From positions 1-28,401 of the forward strand of contig CABUUG010000009.1 in the NCBI GenBank assembly GCA_902494605.1: a stretch of DNA of 28,401 nucleotides. Reading direction: 5' to 3'. This stretch comes from an uncultured Collinsella sp. (lineage in GTDB: Bacteria; Actinomycetota; Coriobacteriia; Coriobacteriales; Coriobacteriaceae). A model generated the notes under the pieces. It searched no databases and was not told where the DNA came from. It saw only the letters and a program-made list of their open reading frames with translations. Below, piece after piece: positions 23,194 through 28,401 of this stretch (positions are counted from its first letter, which is position 1; every line of letters begins with the position of its first letter). Made by a program: the position numbers and the translations under genes.

Positions 23194-24666
23194 TTACTTG
23201 GCCTGCTTGTCGAGCGTGGGCTTCATGGCAATCAGGATTGCAGCGGCGACCACGGCGCCAATCACGATGTCCAAGCAGAACAGCGCGACGTTGTTGGTGG
23301 CAAGGGCGACGATAAAGCCACCGTGCGGGACGTAGCAGTCGATACCCTGGAAGGCGGCAAGCGCCGCACCCACGGCAGAGCCGATGCAAATGCCGGGAAG
23401 GGTGTGACCGAGGTCCTTGACCGCAAAGGGGATAGCGCCCTCGGTAATACCAATGCAGCCCATGAACAGCGCGGAGATGCCCATCTGACGGTCGGCGTCA
23501 TCGAACTTGTTCTTGGCGATGAGCGCAGCGAGGCCACAGGCGATCGGGGGAACGGCGACAGCGACGCGGAACATACCGTTAGGACCGTAGATGCCGGAGG
23601 CCATGATGGCCATGGTGAAGGTCGAGGCGGTCTTGTTGATGGGGCCACCCATATCGAAGGCGGTCATAACGCCAATGACCAGACCCAGGACAACTGCGGA
23701 ACCGCCCTGCAGGCTGCCGAGCACGCCGGTGAGCCAGTCCATCACAAAGCCAAGCGGCGTGGCCAGGATGTAGATATAGGCCATGCCCAGGACAAGCGAG
23801 GTCAGAATCGGGATGATCAGGATGGGCATGATGGTCTGGATGGTGTTGTTGACCTTCCAGGTCTTCATCCAGCGGACAAAGTAGCCGCAGATGACCGCCA
23901 TGATCATGGCGCCCAAGAAGCCGGTCGAAACGCTGTTGCCGTTAGGGGTAACGACTGCGTTGTTGACCAGGTAGCCCAGGACAAAACCGGGGGCGAGCGC
24001 GGGCTTGCCGGCCATCGAGTAGGAGATGTATGCCGCAAGCACCGGGATCATCATGGAGATGCCGGCCATGCCGATGGTGTTAAGACTCACCATCAGTGGG
24101 TTCGTAACCTCCATGCCGTTGGCGCCGGCGGTACCGGATGCCAGCGAGAAGGCGAGAAACACGCCGCCGATAACGACGATGGGGATAAAATAGGAAACGC
24201 CGGTATTGAATGCATTGAGCAGCGTCTTACCAGGATCGGCAAAGATAGACTGCTTGGACGCCGGTGTCGGGGCCTGCGGGGCAGCGGAGACGGCCTTCTT
24301 CTCTGCCTTGGCCTCGGCCTTGGGCGCGTCAACGGCGCCACCCGTCGCCTTGATGATCTCAATGGCCTGGTCGATGATCTTTACCGGATCGGCGATTACA
24401 TCCGAGGTGCCGACCTTCAGGAACTTGCCTTCGGCCATCTTCTGCTCAAAACGACCCTCGTTCTCGACACCCACGTCGACGGACTCGAGCACCAGGTCGG
24501 CGGAATCCACGTCTTCCTGCGTCAGCTCGTTCTCGATACCCAGACCACCCTGAGCCTCGACTTTGCACTCGATGCCACGAGCGGCGCATTCATCCTGAAT
24601 CGCCTTCTGAGCCATATACGTGTGGGCGATACCCACGGTACAGGCGGCAACGCCTACGATCTTCAT
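23194..24666 (-). CDS. PTS fructose-type EIIBC component
   Basis: A 490-residue sugar permease. The N-terminal EIIB domain (1 to about 100) has the phosphocysteine C9 in CTVGIAHTYMA. An Ala/Lys/Pro linker spans about 115-140. The EIIC membrane domain (about 145-490) has about nine helices with the family blocks GKPALAPGFVLGYL and DMGGPINKTASTF, and GITEGAIPFA (about 418-427) near the sugar site. It lacks the N-terminal EIIA domain of many FruA proteins, and the separate EIIA at 18577-19029 fits. It imports and phosphorylates a sugar, probably a ketose. The ATG at 24666 has AGGGAA about six bases upstream. First gene of the operon; a LacI-type regulator is divergent. Confidence 0.92.
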   Translation of the reverse strand: MKIVGVAACTVGIAHTYMAQKAIQDECAARGIECKVEAQGGLGIENELTQEDVDSADLVLESVDVGVENEGRFEQKMAEGKFLKVGTSDVIADPVKIIDQAIEIIKATGGAVDAPKAEAKAEKKAVSAAPQAPTPASKQSIFADPGKTLLNAFNTGVSYFIPIVVIGGVFLAFSLASGTAGANGMEVTNPLMVSLNTIGMAGISMMIPVLAAYISYSMAGKPALAPGFVLGYLVNNAVVTPNGNSVSTGFLGAMIMAVICGYFVRWMKTWKVNNTIQTIMPILIIPILTSLVLGMAYIYILATPLGFVMDWLTGVLGSLQGGSAVVLGLVIGVMTAFDMGGPINKTASTFTMAIMASGIYGPNGMFRVAVAVPPIACGLAALIAKNKFDDADRQMGISALFMGCIGITEGAIPFAVKDLGHTLPGICIGSAVGAALAAFQGIDCYVPHGGFIVALATNNVALFCLDIVIGAVVAAAILIAMKPTLDKQAK

Positions 24667-24710
24667 TGCTTCCCTCTTTTCATAGAGTTGCGTGCGCAAG
24701 ACACCGTTTG

Positions 24711-24853
24711 CGGAGGCCTCCGGAGCATCCCCTGCCATTTGGACTTGCTGTCTTTTCGACAAGACCAATATAGGTGCTCGTTTTTCTTAATGCCAGCTTA
24801 TTTCGGTAAACGCGCAGGTCAGAGCGTTGGTTATGCGATTTAGTTATGCGTTT
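24711..24853. promoter_or_regulatory. Sugar operon promoter and candidate operators
   Basis: The 415-bp gap between EIIBC (-) and the LacI-type gene (+) holds, on the minus strand, a TATATT -10 box (24767-24772) without a clear -35 box. Upstream of it lie two direct repeats GTTATGCGATT (24830-24840) and GTTATGCGTTT (24843-24853), 13 bp apart, within a GGTTA...TAACC inverted frame. A perfect palindrome CGGAGGCCTCCG (24711-24722) lies in the leader. The direct repeats are the best candidate for LacI-type binding. In the remainder (24858-25081) I see nothing certain. Confidence 0.45.
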
Positions 24854-25081
24854 AACCAAAAATGAATCCTGCGATTTTACCCTCGATTTCAAAAGTCAAG
24901 AAGTATTTGATTTTCTCGGTAGACGGCAGATGCGCATGCCGGTCACAAATTTCAACCCCACCCGTATACCGCATTTGTTGCATACTCATATGAAAGGAAA
25001 AGGTCGCTCACCGAAGCGCATCCCACACCAAGACTCAAAGTCATCATGTTGGAAAATGCTCATCTGTCGGAAGGAGTCGCT

Positions 25082-26092
25082 GTGGCAAAACAGCGCGTTA
25101 CGATCGCAGACGTCGCTCGAGAGGCGGGAACCTCGACGGCAAGCGTCTCGTATTACCTCAACGACAAACGAGAAAAGCTTAGCGAGAAGACGCAGGCAAA
25201 GATTGCGCGCGTCATCAAGGAGCTGGGATACATCCCCAACGCCCAGGCGCAAACACTCACCGGCAAACAGACCCACGTCATCGCCATTATCATTTTGGAT
25301 AACACCAACAAGTGGGCGGGCCTCGTCCTCAACGGCATGGAGCAGGTCATGCTCCCCGCGGGCTACCAGACGGTCGTTTGCACGAGCAACTTTAACCCCG
25401 AAACCGAGCTCATGTATGTCGACAAAATGCTCTCGCTGGGCGTCGATGGCTTTATCATCCAGCCCACGGCAAATTTCAAGGCCGTCCATGACCGCATCAA
25501 GCGCGCCGGTAAGCCCGTCGTCTTTTTCGATGCGGCCATCTATAGCCCAGGTACCAGCTGGATCAAAACCAACCTTTACGACGGTGTGTACAACGCCACG
25601 CAGGCACTCCTCGACGCCGGTTACGAAGATTTCTTTTCCATTGCCGCCAACATGACCGAAATGCGCACCCGCATGGAGCGTTTTCAGGGGTATGCCGAGG
25701 CGCTGGCAGCGAACGGACAGCTCTACAAAGCGATTCCCATCGACCACAACAAGCCGTCGGTCGGTGAGCTTACCGAGTACTTTAAATACAAGTTCAACCC
25801 CGCCAAGCGAACCCTTATCTTCGTGCAAAATCAGTGGGCACTTCCCCGTGTCTACAAGGCTCTCCAGCCCATGGCCCATCTACTTCCGCAGCAAATCGGT
25901 CTTTTGGGACTCAACTGCGAAGACTGGACCAACCTCACCACGCCGACCGTCTCCACGATCATCGAGCCCGTCGACCAGGAAGGCAGAGAGGCGGCCGAGA
26001 TGCTCCTCGCGCTACTCGATGGCAGCAGCACGCCAGGTGAGCAGCGCATTCTCGAATGTAAACTCAATTGGCTCGGTTCCACCTCGATCTAG
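25082..26092 (+). CDS. LacI-family transcriptional regulator of the sugar operon
   Basis: A 336-residue LacI/GalR protein. The helix-turn-helix RVTIADVAREAGTSTASVSY lies at about 5-24, the hinge IPNAQAQTLTG at about 51-61, and the sugar-binding domain at about 65-330. The start is the GTG at 25082, five bases after GGAAGGAG, not the upstream ATG at 25046, which has no site and would add 12 unlike residues. It is divergent from the PTS operon and thus probably its local repressor, released by the sugar or its phosphate. The effector is unknown. The HTH recognition residues differ from those of the LacI-type protein at 15341, so the two should bind different operators. Confidence 0.9.
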   Translation: MAKQRVTIADVAREAGTSTASVSYYLNDKREKLSEKTQAKIARVIKELGYIPNAQAQTLTGKQTHVIAIIILDNTNKWAGLVLNGMEQVMLPAGYQTVVCTSNFNPETELMYVDKMLSLGVDGFIIQPTANFKAVHDRIKRAGKPVVFFDAAIYSPGTSWIKTNLYDGVYNATQALLDAGYEDFFSIAANMTEMRTRMERFQGYAEALAANGQLYKAIPIDHNKPSVGELTEYFKYKFNPAKRTLIFVQNQWALPRVYKALQPMAHLLPQQIGLLGLNCEDWTNLTTPTVSTIIEPVDQEGREAAEMLLALLDGSSTPGEQRILECKLNWLGSTSI

Positions 26093-26221
26093 CCATACGT
26101 CAAATATGAGGCAATTGAATCCGTAGCGTTTGTCCCAAATCTTAAGTATTTGTTCGACAGAACGGCCCCTGCCGGCTCCTGCTAGACTGGTAGATTCCCA
26201 ACCGTCCATCCAGGAGCCTCC

Positions 26222-27202
26222 ATGTCGCGCAAGTCCGCCTACAAGCAAGCACTTTCCATCGGCACCGCCGTGGTGCTGGGGTTTGCGTTGTTCACAGGGT
26301 CGCTCGACGGGGCGCCCAGACTACTCTCGCCGCAAAGTGATGAGCAGGCGGTAGCCCTGGCCGAGAAGCAAGACGAGAGTCCCAGCCGCACTGACGACGA
26401 GGCAGACCTGGTTGCCCGGCTCGAATCGGGAACAGCGAGCTCCTCGGACTCTCAAAATAGCCAAGACTCTGGCGATGGCTCCGATTCCGCCGCAACCGAC
26501 ACCGGTGACGACGCATCCGCAAACAGCGCCACCCCCATCGACGAGGTCGAAAACCCCGACCTCGACCGCGCCCGTGGCGTATACCTCAGCAGCATTCCTG
26601 ACTACGCGGGTAACCCCTATGTTGCCCTGCGCGCCGATAGCACGCACCCGCTCGGCACGCCGTCATTCACGCTCGATGAATACGAGCGCGCTACAGAAGA
26701 GGGTTGCTTTAAGAAGTTCTCCAAGCTCGACAGCCTGGGCCGCACCCGCAAAGCGCTCGCCTGCGTGGGCCCCGAATCACTCGGTCAAGGCGAGCGCGGC
26801 GATATCTCGCGTATCCATCCCACTGGATGGCGTCAGCAGCGCTACGACTTTATTCCGGGCCAGAGCCTCTACAACCGCTGCCACCTTATCGCCTGGTCGC
26901 TCTGCGGCGAAAACGCCAACCGTAAGAATCTCCTCACCGGCACGCGCTATCTCAACGAGACGGGCATGCTACCGTTTGAAGAGCAGATTCTCGGCTACAT
27001 CCGCGACACGGGCAACCACGTGCTCTATCGCGTCACGCCTATGTATAACGAAGAGGAACTTGTCTGCCGCGGCGTGCGCCTTGAGGCGCAATCGGTCGAG
27101 GACCACGGCAAGACCCTCTGCTTCCACGTATATTGCTACAACCTGCAGCCGCATGTGCAGATCGACTACACCACCGGCCGCAACCAGACCTCGGGAGTTT
27201 AG
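26222..27202 (+). CDS. Membrane-anchored DNA/RNA non-specific endonuclease
   Basis: A 326-residue exported nuclease of the beta-beta-alpha-metal (EndA/NucA-like) superfamily. Residues 10-27 form a signal anchor; 38-115 is a Ser/Asp/Gln-rich acidic linker; the nuclease domain runs from about 118 to 318. The active motif is NRCHLIAWSLCGENANRKNLLTGT, here in parts: NRCH with general base H221, then N233/N236 for metal, and RYLNETGM near 242-249. Streptococcal surface DNases have the same NRxH layout. It probably degrades external DNA for nutrients, biofilm turnover or DNA uptake. The ATG at 26222 has AGGAG five bases upstream, and an extended -10-like TGCTAGACT lies about 25 bp before that. Single gene. 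Confidence 0.88.
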   Translation: MSRKSAYKQALSIGTAVVLGFALFTGSLDGAPRLLSPQSDEQAVALAEKQDESPSRTDDEADLVARLESGTASSSDSQNSQDSGDGSDSAATDTGDDASANSATPIDEVENPDLDRARGVYLSSIPDYAGNPYVALRADSTHPLGTPSFTLDEYERATEEGCFKKFSKLDSLGRTRKALACVGPESLGQGERGDISRIHPTGWRQQRYDFIPGQSLYNRCHLIAWSLCGENANRKNLLTGTRYLNETGMLPFEEQILGYIRDTGNHVLYRVTPMYNEEELVCRGVRLEAQSVEDHGKTLCFHVYCYNLQPHVQIDYTTGRNQTSGV

Positions 27203-27266
27203 GGCCGACCAAGCCGCCCGTAACCCAAAAAATGATCCGTTTTCCTCCGTCCCCAAGGAATCAAAT

Positions 27267-27300
27267 AAGGCCGCCCCGGTTACCCAGGGTGGCCTTTTCG
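27267..27300. terminator. Bidirectional terminator between the nuclease and EF-G-like genes
   Basis: A 10-bp stem with one G-T pair (27267-27276 with 27287-27296) is followed by TTTTCG on the plus strand and by TTATTTG on the minus strand, between convergent genes. Confidence 0.85.
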
Positions 27301-27331
27301 TCAGCACCTACATTGCAGGCAACGCCACACG

Positions 27332-28401
27332 CTACTTGGCGCGACCCTCCTCATAGCGCTCGACCAGCTTGGCCTGAACGTCATAGGGAACCTGCTCGTA
27401 GCCAGCGGGCTTCATGGTAAAGTCACCCGTGCCGCGCGTGATAGAGCGCAGGCGCGTCGAGTAATCCGTCAGCTCGGCGAGAGGTGCCTGGGCAATGACC
27501 ACGGTGTCGCCACGCTCATCGGTCTCCATGCCCGTCACGCGACCGCGCGATGCCGAGATGTCACCCATCACGGCGCCGGCGTAGCTCTCGGGGATAGTCA
27601 CCGTGATTTCCTCGATGGGCTCCAGCACCACCGGGTCGGCATCGGCACATGCCTTGCGCAGGCCGATGCGAGCCGCCGCGCGGAACGCCATCTCGTTGGA
27701 GTCGACGCTGTGATACGAGCCGTCGTACACAGCCACGCGAATGCCCGTGAGCGGATAGCCGGCAATAATACCGTCCTTCATGGTCTCCTGGACACCCTTG
27801 TCCACGGCGGGGATCAGCGAGCGCGGAATGCGGCCGCCCACAACCTCGTCCACAAACTCATAGCCATCGCTCGTGCCGTCGGGCCCAATGAGCGGCTCCA
27901 CGCGCAGCCAGCAGTCGCCGTACTGACCGGCGCCGCCGGTCTGCTTCTTATGGCGGCCCTGGGCACTTGCCGTACGGCGAATGGTCTCGCGATACGGAAT
28001 GCGGATCGGCACGCTTTTTGCCACGACCTTGGTGCGATCCTCCAAACGGTTGAGCAGCACCGAAACCTGCGCCTCACCAACGGCGGAGATAATGGTCTGA
28101 CCAGTCTCCTCGTCGCGGTCGATGCTCATAGTCGGATCGGCCTTGCAGGCCTTCTCGATAAACGTGTAGAGCTTCTCTTCGTCCCCGCGATTCTCGGCCT
28201 CGATGGCGATGCGGTACTGAGAGTTGGGGAACTTAAACGCCGCAGCCTCGACCTTACCGGTAATGGAGAGCGTATCGCCCGTCTCGGCCGCCAATTTGGG
28301 CGCCACGATAATGTCGCCGGCATAGGCGTGACCGACCTCGGTCATGTCGCGGCCGCACATCACATACAAGTGAGCCAGACGATCGCTCTTGCGGGTGCGC
28401 G
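27332..28401 (-). CDS. Elongation factor G-like GTPase, C-terminal part (partial)
   Basis: The frame is open to the window edge, so only domains II (end) to V of an EF-G paralogue are present, about 356 residues. Recognisable are the domain II end RTRKSDRLAHLYVMCGRDM, the domain IV block KKQTGGAGQYGDCWLRVEP (canonical EF-G has GRGQYG), GIIAGYPLTGIRVAVYDGSYHSVDS in part, and the domain V block GAVMGDISASRGRVTGME. The divergence fits the actinobacterial EF-G-like (EF-G2) group rather than the main translocase, whose gene usually sits with rpsL-rpsG-tuf. Its role is uncertain: ribosome recycling, stress or unknown. The GTPase domain lies outside the window. Confidence 0.9.
   Translation of the reverse strand, partial: RTRKSDRLAHLYVMCGRDMTEVGHAYAGDIIVAPKLAAETGDTLSITGKVEAAAFKFPNSQYRIAIEAENRGDEEKLYTFIEKACKADPTMSIDRDEETGQTIISAVGEAQVSVLLNRLEDRTKVVAKSVPIRIPYRETIRRTASAQGRHKKQTGGAGQYGDCWLRVEPLIGPDGTSDGYEFVDEVVGGRIPRSLIPAVDKGVQETMKDGIIAGYPLTGIRVAVYDGSYHSVDSNEMAFRAAARIGLRKACADADPVVLEPIEEITVTIPESYAGAVMGDISASRGRVTGMETDERGDTVVIAQAPLAELTDYSTRLRSITRGTGDFTMKPAGYEQVPYDVQAKLVERYEEGRAK

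Overview
The window looks like chromosomal DNA of a high-GC gut actinobacterium of the class Coriobacteriia, most likely Collinsella or a close relative. I infer this from gene content, strong purine-rich ribosome-binding sites, -10 boxes of the TGCTANNNT type, and the kinds of intergenic repeats. Most of it is ordinary core and accessory metabolism. I see no prophage, transposase, CRISPR array, tRNA or rRNA.

Layout. (1) 1-3250: ilvE (-), a DedA-family membrane protein (-) and serine acetyltransferase cysE (+). (2) 3251-7550: a three-gene operon (-) with its own promoter: a MarR-type regulator, then two ABC exporter half-transporters whose motif changes mark them as an asymmetric heterodimer. 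(3) 7590-13061: a 96-residue orphan (-), a small nitroreductase (+), a one-span membrane protein (-), a Fis-type regulator with a dead AAA+ domain (-), a YeiH-type transporter (-) and a divergent GntR/FCD regulator (+). (4) 13178-18269: glmS (-), a divergent LacI-type regulator (+), a HAD phosphatase/mutase (-) and a LarE-like sulfur transferase (+). (5) 18577-26092: a sugar operon on the minus strand, read EIIBC, GatZ-like protein, transaldolase, transketolase N half, transketolase C half, EIIA, with a divergent LacI-type regulator. (6) 26222-28401: a membrane-anchored DNA/RNA nuclease (+) and the C-terminal part of an EF-G-like GTPase (-) that runs off the window.

How the sugar operon may work: the PTS proteins import and phosphorylate a ketose, the lone GatZ-like protein converts the sugar phosphate, and transaldolase plus split transketolase feed it into the non-oxidative pentose phosphate network. 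The substrate cannot be read from the sequence.

The most unusual content is non-coding. (a) A roughly 155-nt element, here called R2, occurs three times. Each copy starts within about 11 nt of a stop codon on the coding strand, and its nested stems are kept although their bases differ. (b) Five short palindromes share a GGGAC(A/G)G core inside different inverted arms; three of them (type A) are nearly identical for about 40 nt. (c) Two perfect inverted repeats of 12 and 10 bp are interleaved between the EIIBC and gatZ-like genes and would form a pseudoknot or a switch. (d) A nested hairpin of about 125 nt lies downstream of ilvE. Whether any of these is already described could not be checked here.
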